Shown here: positions 1 to 7,747 of the stretch, in pieces
Layout of the letters: the number at the start of each line of letters is the position of its first letter
How positions within the stretch are numbered: position 1 is the first letter of the stretch
The notes under the pieces: model-generated
Databases searched by the model: none
What the model saw: the letters and a program-made list of their open reading frames with translations, nothing else
What the model was told of the DNA's origin: nothing
From: Bacillota bacterium
GTDB lineage: Bacteria; Bacillota_I; Bacilli_A; Acholeplasmatales; UBA5453
Length of the DNA: 37,104 nucleotides
Reading direction: 5' to 3'
NCBI GenBank assembly: GCA_023436805.1
Contig: JAEZHT010000020.1
Span: 1 to 37,104, forward strand
Made by a program: the position numbers and the translations under genes

Positions 1-632
1 GCTAAGACTGAACCTAACAATGGGAACACGATGAAGACCCAAACTTGTTCTAAAGCGATACCACCTTGGAATAATGCTGGGGATAAACTTCTCGCAGGAT
101 TCACACCCACACCAGTTAAATCGAAGCCAAATAGAATGATGGTAACTAAAGATAACCCGATGACCAAACCAGCAAACGGTTGTGTCTTTTCAGATCTAGT
201 CACACCTAAGATGACCAACATGAAGAAGAAGGTCAATAAGAGTTCAACCAAACCACCAAACAACAATTCAACGAACCCATCTTGTGGGAGTGCTGCAGAT
301 ACGGTATTCGCACCCAAAGCACCGTTTGAACCTAAGAATAAAACCAATAAACCAGAGGCGAGCACCGCACCCAACACTTGAGCGAGTACATAAACCCCCA
401 ATTCAACGGATGAAAGTTTCTTCTTTAAAAACATCGTTAATGACACCGCTGGATTGAAATGACCCCCAGACACATGTCCCACAGCGAATGCCATCAAGAC
501 AACGCTTAGACCGAACGCTAAAGCGGTCAATAAACGATCACCACCAGACATCACTGCGACGCCTGTACCAAATAAGACGAGTACGAAAGTACCTAAAAAT
601 TCTGCTAAACCTTTTTTGAAATTAATTGACAT
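1..632 (-). CDS. Aquaporin / glycerol facilitator (MIP family), 3' end cut by window
   Basis: A six-helix membrane channel for water or small neutral solutes such as glycerol. Reading leftwards from ATG at 632, the product begins MSINFKKGLAEFLGTFVLVL and keeps both family NPA boxes: NPAVS after the second helix and NPARS in the second half. Hydrophobic segments fill the rest. About 210 codons are present and the stop lies outside the window. A GGAGG Shine-Dalgarno sits 9-10 bases before the ATG. A likely promoter is TTTATC (678-683) N17 TACAAT (655-660) on the minus strand. Water versus glycerol selectivity cannot be settled from these motifs alone. The gene is divergent from the acetyltransferase gene. 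Confidence 0.93.
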   Translation of the reverse strand, partial: MSINFKKGLAEFLGTFVLVLFGTGVAVMSGGDRLLTALAFGLSVVLMAFAVGHVSGGHFNPAVSLTMFLKKKLSSVELGVYVLAQVLGAVLASGLLVLFLGSNGALGANTVSAALPQDGFVELLFGGLVELLLTFFFMLVILGVTRSEKTQPFAGLVIGLSLVTIILFGFDLTGVGVNPARSLSPALFQGGIALEQVWVFIVFPLLGSVL

Positions 633-654
633 AGTTATCATTCCTCCAAAAAAT

Positions 655-683
655 ATTGTATCACTTGTTAGGAAAGAGATAAA
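655..683 (-). promoter_or_regulatory. Probable promoter of the aquaporin gene
   Basis: On the minus strand, a TTTATC -35 box (683-678) lies 17 bases from a TACAAT -10 box (660-655), about 20 bases before the Shine-Dalgarno. The -35 box is weak. Confidence 0.45.
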
Positions 684-709
684 ATGAAGTGCCTTTGTTT
701 CATCGGGTA

Positions 710-738
710 TTGCATAATCTTTTTAGATTTTTTATAAT
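710..738 (+). promoter_or_regulatory. Promoter of the GNAT gene leader
   Basis: TTGCAT (710-715) N17 TATAAT (733-738), close to the sigma-A consensus. Transcription should start near 745, leaving a leader of about 147 bases before the ATG at 892. Confidence 0.75.
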
Positions 739-744
739 GAATAT

Positions 745-891
745 AGAAATTGGAGATGAGAAGATGTTGATTTAGTCTATGCATTACCGCAATACACCTT
801 TTTTTGTGTTCAGGTAAGGATAGACGAATCAAAACAACATCTTTTTTTGCGTTCTATCCTTATATAAAAAATCATAAGGAGAACAATATAT
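745..891 (+). promoter_or_regulatory. Attenuator-like 5' leader with 3-codon uORF and SD-masking hairpin
   Basis: The leader carries a tiny ORF (ATG TTG ATT TAG, 764-775, Met-Leu-Ile) with GGAG at 752-755, 8 bases ahead. The ORF overlaps the 5' arm of a long terminator hairpin (761-843). Downstream, AAGGATAGA (816-824, inside the 3' arm of that hairpin) can instead pair with TCTATCCTT (853-861). The latter also contains CCTTAT (858-863), which can pair with ATAAGG (874-879) and so cover the gene's AAGGAG Shine-Dalgarno (876-881). A ribosome stalled on the uORF would disrupt the terminator, favour the 816-824/853-861 pairing and free the Shine-Dalgarno. The pairings are visible in the sequence; the mechanism is inferred. 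Confidence 0.65.
761..848 (+). terminator. Long leader terminator hairpin (attenuator)
   Basis: AAGATGTTG (761-769) pairs with CAACATCTT (835-843). Inside are further helices: GTCTAT 775-780 with ATAGAC 820-825, TTACC 784-788 with GGTAA 813-817, and ACAC 794-797 with GTGT 806-809. A run of seven T follows (842-848). The hairpin lies between the promoter and the GNAT start, so it must be bypassed for expression. Confidence 0.7.
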
Positions 892-1851
892 ATGATCACA
901 TTCAAATACTATGAAGATAAAGACTTTTACACATTAGAACAATTCGTCCTAAACAGTTACACCTACGATGTACCTGCTTGGGGATTAGCACGACATGAAT
1001 TTTGTCGTGCACTACACCCGGATTTCAAAAACACCCACAAAGTGTGGACAGAATCGATGGGTGTCTTTTTAGAGGATGGCAACATCATTTCTGCCGTTAT
1101 TTCAGAAGGGGCGTACGATGGCGATGCCTTCTTCCTATTCGATTCTAAAGCACGTGGTGAAGACACTGAATTACTCAAACGGATGATCAAACTCGCCATC
1201 ACACACTTATACAAGATTGAATCGGATGATATCCAAAGAACGTTGCACTTATATGTGCCAAACTGGCATATCACCCTAAGAGATTTGGTCTTATCGATGG
1301 GGTTTACGAAAGAGGATTACGAAGAAGCCTCAATGCACATCGATACGCCAAAAACCCCATTTGAAGTAAAACTCCCTGAAGGTTATCATTTCAATACGAG
1401 CCCTGTACCTGCCTTTTATTTATCCAATATCCACAGACACGCCTTTGGCTATGATTTACCACATGCAGAATTAGGATCCACCGCTTTTTCAAAACTCAGA
1501 ACGATGAGACATTATGATCCAAGCCTGGAAGTGGTTGTTTTAGATCATGATGAAAGACCGGTTGCCTTTGGTATCGGTTGGATGGATGATAAGATGCCAT
1601 ACGCTGAATTAGAACCCCTCGGTGTGGTTTGGTGGGAAAGACGAAAAGGCTTGGGTAAAGCCGTCATTTATGAACTATGCAATCGAATCAAAGCGAAATA
1701 CCCCCATGTCAAAAGCATGACTGGGGGCGACCAACCATTTTATTCGGCCATTGGTTTCAAGACCAAATCCACTACCCCAAGGTATCAATTTCAGATGAAG
1801 ATTTATAAATCTTGGGACGCACGTTCAAAAACAGAAAATTATCGTTTTTAG
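892..1851 (+). CDS. GNAT-family N-acetyltransferase (two-domain)
   Basis: A 319-residue acetyl-CoA-dependent acyltransferase, about twice the size of a single GNAT domain. The C-terminal half has a clear acetyl-CoA-binding motif A (RRKGLGK, residues about 250-256) and a motif-B-like FYSAIGF (about 283-289). The N-terminal half also resembles a GNAT fold but lacks an obvious pyrophosphate loop and may be degenerate. The substrate is unknown. AAGGAG lies 10 bases before the ATG. The gene is a single transcription unit, with its own promoter and attenuator-like leader upstream and a terminator just after the stop. A short uORF plus terminator is typical of drug-induced genes, so an antibiotic or toxic amine is one possible substrate; that is inference. 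Confidence 0.85.
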   Translation: MITFKYYEDKDFYTLEQFVLNSYTYDVPAWGLARHEFCRALHPDFKNTHKVWTESMGVFLEDGNIISAVISEGAYDGDAFFLFDSKARGEDTELLKRMIKLAITHLYKIESDDIQRTLHLYVPNWHITLRDLVLSMGFTKEDYEEASMHIDTPKTPFEVKLPEGYHFNTSPVPAFYLSNIHRHAFGYDLPHAELGSTAFSKLRTMRHYDPSLEVVVLDHDERPVAFGIGWMDDKMPYAELEPLGVVWWERRKGLGKAVIYELCNRIKAKYPHVKSMTGGDQPFYSAIGFKTKSTTPRYQFQMKIYKSWDARSKTENYRF

Positions 1852-1873
1852 GCTAGGGAAACCTAGCTTTTTT
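1852..1873 (+). terminator. Intrinsic terminator after the GNAT gene
   Basis: GCTAGG, loop GAAA, CCTAGC, then six T. It directly follows the stop codon. Confidence 0.9.
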
Positions 1874-1928
1874 CTTGAATTTATCGATTAAACATGAATA
1901 AAAACCGTATATTTTCAGTTCTTTACCA

Positions 1929-1937
1929 TGATATAAT
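1929..1937 (+). promoter_or_regulatory. Extended -10 promoter for the DUF1576 gene
   Basis: TGaTATAAT (TG at 1929-1930, TATAAT at 1932-1937). No good -35 box is seen, which an extended -10 can offset. The start codon is 25 bases downstream. Confidence 0.6.
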
Positions 1938-1962
1938 AGGAAAGTAAACACAGGAGTCATCG

Positions 1963-3228
1963 ATGAAATCACTACTACACACCAAACCACTCACTTACAT
2001 CACATTATTTATACTGCTCATTTTACCATTTTTGGTCGATGACCTTTCTAGCATTTATGAAGGCTCATTGGCCATTTTAACCCACCCATCGTTATTGATT
2101 TCAGATTACTTAAGGATTGGTGGCTTAGGGGCGTCCTTACTCAATTTGGCTTTATTGATGGTGATGAACGTGGCTTTGATTCGACTATTAAAGCTCAAAC
2201 TTAATGGGCCAATCTTTGCGGGATTACTCACGATTGCGGGCTTCGCATTCTTTGGTAAGAATTTAATCAATGCGTTGCCGATTTATCTTGGGATCTATTT
2301 AAACAGTAAATTTCAAAAAGTGGAATTTCGATCACTCATCATTGTCTTATTGTTTTCAACCGGGATTGGACCGATTGTGTCCTACCTCATCTTCGGAACC
2401 GGTTGGGCGTATTATATATCGATTCCTGCAGGGATCGTGATTGGTATCCTCACAGGGTTTATCCTACCCATCCTTTCAGCACACATGGTTCGCTTTCACA
2501 AAGGCTACAACTTATACAACATCGGATTTACGATGGGGTTGGTATCTTTATTCTTTTCAGCCATTTTAAGGGCTGTATTCAAACTGGATTTATTCTCTTT
2601 TGATACCTCGACCACAGAAACTTACCATACATTTTTATACATCCTGATTTTGGTGGGTTCTCTTTTAACGTTGATATTTTCCTATATAAGCAAACCTAAA
2701 GCCTATAAAGATTACCCGAAAATACTCAAGAGCAGTGGTCGCTTAGCTTCGGATTATATGAGAGAAACCTCCAAAGAAACCACGATGCTCAATGTCGGCA
2801 TCATGGGTTTGATCTCTTTATTATTCATTACAGCGTTAGACATTAAAATCAATGGACCGGTATTTTCTGGGATCCTCACGGTGGTGGGTTTCGCAGCCTT
2901 TGGGAAACACCCAAGAAATTCCATCCCTGTGATGCTTGGGGCTACGATTTGGTTCTTATATGTGAGACATACCACAGGCAGTGTCGGTACAGGTCTACAA
3001 ATCGCGGTTTTATTCGTCACAGCCATCGCCCCAATTGCAGGTCGACACGGGTTTTGGGTAGGGATTCTTGCGGGATTTACCCACGTGATGTTTACCCCAC
3101 TGGCTTACCCATTCCAAGGTGGTTTTGACTTATACAATAATGGCTTCGCTGCGGGCTTTGTCGCAGCAATCACGATACCTATATTTGATTTCATTCGAAA
3201 AGATAAAATCGGGGAGGATACACCATGA
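1963..3228 (+). CDS. DUF1576 family polytopic membrane protein
   Basis: A 421-residue integral membrane protein with about a dozen hydrophobic segments. It shows an internal duplication: a LNGPIFAGLLTIAGFAFFGK segment near residues 79-100 recurs as INGPVFSGILTVVGFAAFGK near 296-318, and each is followed by an N-P-type helix pair. This matches the DUF1576 family of Bacillota membrane proteins, whose function is not known. An AGGAG site precedes the ATG. Its last four bases overlap the start of the next gene (ATGA), so translation of the two is probably coupled. The repeat suggests an inverted or tandem transporter-like fold, but no substrate can be proposed. Confidence 0.85.
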   Translation: MKSLLHTKPLTYITLFILLILPFLVDDLSSIYEGSLAILTHPSLLISDYLRIGGLGASLLNLALLMVMNVALIRLLKLKLNGPIFAGLLTIAGFAFFGKNLINALPIYLGIYLNSKFQKVEFRSLIIVLLFSTGIGPIVSYLIFGTGWAYYISIPAGIVIGILTGFILPILSAHMVRFHKGYNLYNIGFTMGLVSLFFSAILRAVFKLDLFSFDTSTTETYHTFLYILILVGSLLTLIFSYISKPKAYKDYPKILKSSGRLASDYMRETSKETTMLNVGIMGLISLLFITALDIKINGPVFSGILTVVGFAAFGKHPRNSIPVMLGATIWFLYVRHTTGSVGTGLQIAVLFVTAIAPIAGRHGFWVGILAGFTHVMFTPLAYPFQGGFDLYNNGFAAGFVAAITIPIFDFIRKDKIGEDTP

Positions 3229-3566
3229 AACCTAAACAAGAAATCAAAGTGGTGGCTCAAATCATTCAAGAGTTGGCGTTGTTTTTGATGTATCATGGGT
3301 ATAAATCCTATGCACTCTCATTCGAAGATGGCGATACCGATGAAACATTTTTATTAGAAGTACCGCACTTAGACCCCAAACTCATCGAACAAATGAGACA
3401 TCAAATCGAACAACCAAGAGAAGAATCGATCGAAGCGTATTATTTTGAATTGCTCGGGGATTTAGACACCAAAGAAGACTTAGAACTCTTAGGCATCTTC
3501 ATCGATACCATGGCTGTCAAAGAAACCGAATCCTCGGTTCAAATCATTTTAAAACGAAAAAAATAA
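3225..3566 (+). CDS. Small soluble protein of unknown function, coupled to the DUF1576 gene
   Basis: 113 residues, no signal peptide or membrane segment, acidic in the middle with a basic C-terminal tail (LKRKK). It looks alpha/beta. I do not recognise the family. Its ATG overlaps the TGA of the DUF1576 gene and a terminator follows, so the pair forms a two-gene operon. A cytoplasmic regulatory or accessory role for the membrane partner is plausible from context only. Confidence 0.8.
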   Translation: MKPKQEIKVVAQIIQELALFLMYHGYKSYALSFEDGDTDETFLLEVPHLDPKLIEQMRHQIEQPREESIEAYYFELLGDLDTKEDLELLGIFIDTMAVKETESSVQIILKRKK

Positions 3567-3567
3567 A

Positions 3568-3595
3568 AGGTTTGGCCGACGCCAAACCTGTTTTT
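3568..3595. terminator. Bidirectional intrinsic terminator
   Basis: AGGTTTGGC, loop CGAC, GCCAAACCT, then GTTTTT on the plus strand and an A-rich flank giving TTTTATTT on the minus strand. It lies between convergent genes and can serve both. Confidence 0.88.
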
Positions 3596-3597
3596 AC

Positions 3598-4161
3598 TTA
3601 TTTGAGGAGCTTCTTCATCGGGTTGATATAACCACCCGATACATTTGAGATTTCATTGGATACGATCATCGCTTTTGGATGGATCGCCTTCACCCCTTGA
3701 ATGACCTTTTGAGCGTCTCTACGATTCGCGTAAATCATGAGTACCGATTTAGGATCGTCTTTACCCATCGCTTCTAAGGTGGTCACACCAAAGCCAGCTT
3801 CACGTAACGCGGTTGCAATCTCATTAGACAACGCTTTGGTTGTGATGGCTTGAATGAGCACTTTACCAAAAGCGAGTTTTTGTTCAATGAGTGAACCCGC
3901 ATATACCCCGGCAGCGAAACCAAAGCTATAAGCGACACCACGCATCGGTGATTCGGTAATGCCATTGATGACAGAACTCGCGATGAATACCCATAAGAAG
4001 ATTTCAACAATCGCTAAAGATGTACCAATTTTACGGTAACCTTTAGAGATTAAAATGATTCTCATCGTACCAATCGAGACTTCAACGATCTTGGCTAAAA
4101 AGATAAATAATAGTTCATACAACGGGGTTACCGTCAACATGTCAAGGATGTTATTCCACAT
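3598..4161 (-). CDS. UPF0316 membrane protein (DUF5698 + DUF2179)
   Basis: 187 residues. The N-terminal 100 or so contain three hydrophobic segments, including IFLAKIVEVSIGTMRIILIS, typical of the DUF5698 membrane part. The C-terminal 75 residues form a soluble DUF2179 domain (ITTKALSNEIATALREAGFG onward), also found at the C-terminus of YitT proteins. This two-part layout is that of the UPF0316 (YebE-like) family, with no established function. The start is supported by a GGTGGTGAT Shine-Dalgarno and a promoter TTGAAT N17 TATGAT (4213-4185). Confidence 0.88.
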   Translation of the reverse strand: MWNNILDMLTVTPLYELLFIFLAKIVEVSIGTMRIILISKGYRKIGTSLAIVEIFLWVFIASSVINGITESPMRGVAYSFGFAAGVYAGSLIEQKLAFGKVLIQAITTKALSNEIATALREAGFGVTTLEAMGKDDPKSVLMIYANRRDAQKVIQGVKAIHPKAMIVSNEISNVSGGYINPMKKLLK

Positions 4162-4184
4162 ACAATCACCACCGAAAACATTCT

Positions 4185-4213
4185 ATCATATCTGTATTAA
4201 AAATGATATTCAA
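4185..4213 (-). promoter_or_regulatory. Promoter of the UPF0316 gene
   Basis: On the minus strand, TTGAAT (4213-4208) N17 TATGAT (4190-4185). It lies between this gene and the end of the pseudouridine synthase gene, so the two are separate units. Confidence 0.6.
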
Positions 4214-4220
4214 AAACCGT

Positions 4221-4928
4221 TCATGAAACCACTTTTTTGAGGGCTTCAATTTCAGCTTCAGTGAGGGGTCTGAATGACCCTTTTTGTAAAGTTTCATCGA
4301 GCTTTATGGGACCGAAAGATACCCGTTTTAAATAAGTCACGGTCATCCCTAACACCATAAACATCCGCTTAACTTGATGGTATTTGCCTTCTTTTATGGT
4401 GAGTAGGGCTTGGTGTTCATTCAACAACTCGATTTTGCTTGGCATACAAAGATACCCATCCTCCAGGGTCACCCCGGTTTCAAAGAGTTGTGTATAGATT
4501 TGCTTGTACGCCCCTGAAAACTCCACATAATAGGTCTTATCGACGTGGTATCTTGGGGATAACAGTTGATGAGCTAATAAACCATCATTCGTGATGATGA
4601 GTAACCCTTCGGTATCTAAATCCAACCGACCCACGGGGAAGGTCTGGTAATGCTCATAACCACGGATCAAATCCTTGGTGGTTTTATGCATAGGATCGTA
4701 ATTCGATGAAATCACACCCGCAGGTTTATGTAACATCAAATAGACGTGTTTGGTATAATTCGATAATTCACCTGCGACGATGATATCATCTTCGACCTCA
4801 TTGATCTTTTGGTCATCTTTTTTAATGACCACCCCGTTGACTTCAACCAACCCTTTTTGGATGATTTTTTTCACTTCACTGCGCGTACCGTAGCCGGCAT
4901 GGGCTAAGTATTTATCGAGTCTCATCAT
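4221..4928 (-). CDS. rsuA: rRNA pseudouridine synthase, RsuA/RluB family
   Basis: 235 residues, matching the RsuA length. An S4 RNA-binding domain occupies residues 1-60 (RLDKYLAHAGYGTRSEVKK). The catalytic domain follows, with the family motif GRLDLDTEGLL at 100-110; Asp103 is the expected nucleophilic aspartate. The enzyme isomerises a uridine in rRNA. RsuA targets 16S U516 in E. coli, but the target here cannot be read from the sequence. It overlaps the upstream NUDIX gene by ATGA, so the two are translationally coupled. The symbol is a family-level choice; RluB-type activity is possible. Confidence 0.9.
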   Translation of the reverse strand: MMRLDKYLAHAGYGTRSEVKKIIQKGLVEVNGVVIKKDDQKINEVEDDIIVAGELSNYTKHVYLMLHKPAGVISSNYDPMHKTTKDLIRGYEHYQTFPVGRLDLDTEGLLIITNDGLLAHQLLSPRYHVDKTYYVEFSGAYKQIYTQLFETGVTLEDGYLCMPSKIELLNEHQALLTIKEGKYHQVKRMFMVLGMTVTYLKRVSFGPIKLDETLQKGSFRPLTEAEIEALKKVVS

Positions 4929-5413
4929 AATGTTTTATACCTCTGGTAAATCTTGTAAGCTACCCCTTGTGGGTTAAGTAAGGATTCATCGATGGGTAGT
5001 TTATACCATTTAGCGTCATCGACTTCATGAGATAAGACAAATGGGGCTTTATGGACTTTAGAAATGTAACACAAGAAGAGGGTATCGAGTCGTTCATGGT
5101 AAAACGATTCGATGTAGGTAAGCTCAACGACTGTTTGACCAATTTCTTCGTAAACTTCACGTTTGACCGTATCTTCTGCCGATTCCCCTGGTTTATAATA
5201 GCCTGCAACAAACACCAAGTGTTGTTTCGTCACATAGTCTTGTTTGAGTAACGCCACTTCATTAAATTCATTGATGACCATGGTTAGAATGCATACGGGG
5301 CTGTGTTCAAAAATCGGTTTAAAACAACCCTCACAATAGGGCACCAAGCCTTCATCGCCAATCAGTTTAGTTGTTAAAAGGTGTCCACAGTGCGGACAAA
5401 AGATGGATTTCAT
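4925..5413 (-). CDS. NUDIX hydrolase with N-terminal zinc ribbon
   Basis: A pyrophosphohydrolase of 162 residues. An N-terminal zinc ribbon (Cys6, Cys9, Cys27, Cys30) recalls NudC-type NADH pyrophosphatases. A complete Nudix box follows (G-x5-E-x7-REVYEEIGQ). The substrate is unknown; NAD(H) or a capped RNA end are possibilities from the zinc ribbon only. The frame is open further upstream to 5455, but the ATG at 5413 is preceded by AGAGG at the right distance (8 bases), so the shorter form is preferred. The gene leads a two-gene operon with the pseudouridine synthase. Confidence 0.88.
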   Translation of the reverse strand: MKSIFCPHCGHLLTTKLIGDEGLVPYCEGCFKPIFEHSPVCILTMVINEFNEVALLKQDYVTKQHLVFVAGYYKPGESAEDTVKREVYEEIGQTVVELTYIESFYHERLDTLFLCYISKVHKAPFVLSHEVDDAKWYKLPIDESLLNPQGVAYKIYQRYKTL

Positions 5414-5449
5414 AGACATAACCTCTTTAGACCATTGTAACAAAAAAAT

Positions 5450-5491
5450 AATCATAAATGGAAAAAACCAACCATTATGATTAAAATCATA
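5450..5491. repeat. Overlapping inverted repeats between divergent genes
   Basis: A 16-base palindrome (5476-5491, TATGATTA/TAATCATA type) shares its left arm with a second inverted repeat (AATCATAAATGG 5450-5461 with CCATTATGATT 5472-5482). They lie between the NUDIX gene and the c-di-GMP gene promoter and could be an operator. Confidence 0.4.
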
Positions 5492-5498
5492 TATTTTA

Positions 5499-5527
5499 TT
5501 GTAAAAAACTGCGATTTCCCTTATAAT
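5499..5527 (+). promoter_or_regulatory. Promoter of the c-di-GMP gene pair
   Basis: TTGTAA (5499-5504) N17 TATAAT (5522-5527). The GTG start is 38 bases downstream of the -10 box. Confidence 0.7.
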
Positions 5528-5564
5528 GATGATTGTTAGGACTTAGAAACCGGGGAAAATATCA

Positions 5565-7736
5565 GTGAATAGAAACATTTATGAAAGGCTCTTTGAGGAG
5601 TCTAGTTTGGGATTTGTTCATAATAAAATGATCTTCGATGACAACCATAAAGCCATCGATTTTATCATATTGAACGTGAATCAAGCGTACCTCACACAGA
5701 TGAACGCGACCAGAGAACAACTGATTGGAAAACCCATCAGTTTATTTTCGAATGAAACCAATGCCCATTTAGGCAACTGGATCAAATCGTATGAACAAGT
5801 GTTTTACACCGATAAAACGATAGAGTTTATCCAATATTCAGCGTTATTGAGAAAGACGTATTTTGTCAAAGCTTTTAAAATCAGTGACGATGAATTTGTC
5901 GCGAGCATCGATTTATATGACTCGTATAAACAAACCTATGAAAGTGCGAAAATCGAACAAAATTTAATCTTGAATGCGATCGCAGAAGGCATCATTGTCG
6001 TGTCTAATGATTTTTTAATCACGCACATCAACCAAAGTGCGAACCATATCCTTGGCCATGACAACGATTTGTCATTGTTGGGTAAGGATGCTTTTGAAGT
6101 CTTGTTTCAAGATGCACAGGATGTAAAACGTACGCAATTTAGACAAACCTTAAGTGCCTTACCGCTATACAACCGTGTCACACAAATTCGTAAAGCGGAT
6201 GGGACATGGATTGACGTATCAGCATCGATTTTACCGAAAGTCGGTAGAACCAGTGAAATCGGTTTTGTCATCTCTTTCCAAGACATTTCACAACTTCAAG
6301 GCTTAAAACGTGACTTACAACAAAGTGAACATACTAAACAAATCTTGGTGGATCATCTGCCAGGGATGATTTACCGTTGTCAAGTCGATGAGAATTGGAC
6401 CATGACCTACATCAGTGAAGGTATCAAAACCCTCACAGGGTATGAAGTGAATGAGGTATTAAACAACAACCAAATCGCCTTCAATGACATCATTCACCCC
6501 AACTATCGTAAACTGCTCGTTAAAGAGTGGGAGGAAGTCATTGCCAATAAACAAATCTTTGAAAAAGAATACATGATCATCACCAAAGAAGGTAAAAATA
6601 AATGGGTCTATGAACAAGGCAAACCCATCTACGACGAATTCGGTAAAGCCATCGCGCTAGAAGGTATCATCATTGACCTCAATAAACGCCGTGAACGCGA
6701 TTTAGAAATCGAACACATGATTTATCATGATCAGCTCACCGGATTGAATAATCGTCTCTTTTTCGATGATTCTGTCGCCCTATTAGATGAACAAGGGGCT
6801 TACCCATTTGGGGTATTGATCGCTAACATCGACAACATGAAGATGATTAACGACAATTTCGGCCGAGCTGCAGGGGACCAAGTCATATTGGACTTCTCGA
6901 GTATCTTGAGAAACTATGAGAAGAAAGACATTGTGGTGGCGAGAACAGGTGGCGATGAATTTTCGATGTTACTCAAAAATTCAAACAGCCAAAATACCTA
7001 CGATACGATGATTGAAATTCAAGAAAAAGCGAAAGCCTTCACCTATCAAGACCCAAATGGTTTATCGTATCAACTTACCGTGTCTTGTGGATTTGAAACC
7101 AAACTCGACAATACGTCTTCTATCAAAGACATCATTCGTAGTGCTGAAGATTTCATGCACAGACGTAAACTATTGGCGCACAGCCGTTCAAACCGTGACT
7201 CTTTATCATCGATCAAAGCGACGATGATTGCGAACTCACAAGAAACCCAAGACCACATGGAACGCATGGGCGAAATCGCCTTGAAGGTCGGTGCGAAAAT
7301 GGGCTTGAAACAAACCACCATGGATGACCTATATTTACTCGCGATGTTACACGACATCGGGAAAATTGGGGTCCCATTCCACATCATCAATAAACCAGGA
7401 CCACTTTCAGACGATGAATGGGAAGTCATGAAGCGACACCCGCTCATCGGCTATCAAATCGCCATTTCATCGGTGGATTTAAAACCGATCGCAGAAGGCA
7501 TTTTAAACCACCATGAACGTTTCGATGGTAAAGGTTATCCTAACCAAGTGAAGGGCAGAGACATCCCATTGATTGCGAGAATTGTTTCGATCATCGATGC
7601 GTATGACGCCATCACTCAAGACAGGCCATACCGTCCGAAGAAATCACATGAAGCAGCGATGGCAGAAATTCAAAAACACGCAGGTACACAGTTTGATCCA
7701 GATATCGTAGAGGTATTTGTTCATATATTCGAGTAG
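5565..7736 (+). CDS. PAS-PAS-PAS-GGDEF-HD-GYP protein (c-di-GMP synthesis and breakdown)
   Basis: 723 residues, no membrane segment, so a cytoplasmic sensor enzyme. There are three PAS-like domains (about 5-115, 135-250 and 260-375). A diguanylate cyclase domain follows with an intact GGDEF at 462-466; the position of the RxxD inhibitory site reads EKKD, so product inhibition is probably absent. The C-terminal HD-GYP phosphodiesterase has HDIGK at 596-600, HHE at 649-651 and DGKGYP at 654-659, all intact. Both opposing activities therefore look competent, probably switched by PAS ligands. The start is GTG, with GGGGA 8 bases ahead. A membrane GGDEF gene follows after 11 bases in the same operon. 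Confidence 0.93.
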   Translation: MNRNIYERLFEESSLGFVHNKMIFDDNHKAIDFIILNVNQAYLTQMNATREQLIGKPISLFSNETNAHLGNWIKSYEQVFYTDKTIEFIQYSALLRKTYFVKAFKISDDEFVASIDLYDSYKQTYESAKIEQNLILNAIAEGIIVVSNDFLITHINQSANHILGHDNDLSLLGKDAFEVLFQDAQDVKRTQFRQTLSALPLYNRVTQIRKADGTWIDVSASILPKVGRTSEIGFVISFQDISQLQGLKRDLQQSEHTKQILVDHLPGMIYRCQVDENWTMTYISEGIKTLTGYEVNEVLNNNQIAFNDIIHPNYRKLLVKEWEEVIANKQIFEKEYMIITKEGKNKWVYEQGKPIYDEFGKAIALEGIIIDLNKRRERDLEIEHMIYHDQLTGLNNRLFFDDSVALLDEQGAYPFGVLIANIDNMKMINDNFGRAAGDQVILDFSSILRNYEKKDIVVARTGGDEFSMLLKNSNSQNTYDTMIEIQEKAKAFTYQDPNGLSYQLTVSCGFETKLDNTSSIKDIIRSAEDFMHRRKLLAHSRSNRDSLSSIKATMIANSQETQDHMERMGEIALKVGAKMGLKQTTMDDLYLLAMLHDIGKIGVPFHIINKPGPLSDDEWEVMKRHPLIGYQIAISSVDLKPIAEGILNHHERFDGKGYPNQVKGRDIPLIARIVSIIDAYDAITQDRPYRPKKSHEAAMAEIQKHAGTQFDPDIVEVFVHIFE

Positions 7737-7747
7737 GAGAAAAACCT

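Noticed and set aside
31..381. Plus-strand ORF at the window start
   Set aside because: It is antisense to the aquaporin gene, whose NPA motifs are on the minus strand.
745..891. T-box or known metabolite riboswitch in the GNAT leader
   Set aside because: No T-box sequence or recognised aptamer; the uORF and hairpin layout fits ribosome-based attenuation better.
7070..7447. Antisense ORF inside the HD-GYP gene
   Set aside because: Overlaps conserved catalytic motifs on the plus strand and has no ribosome site.
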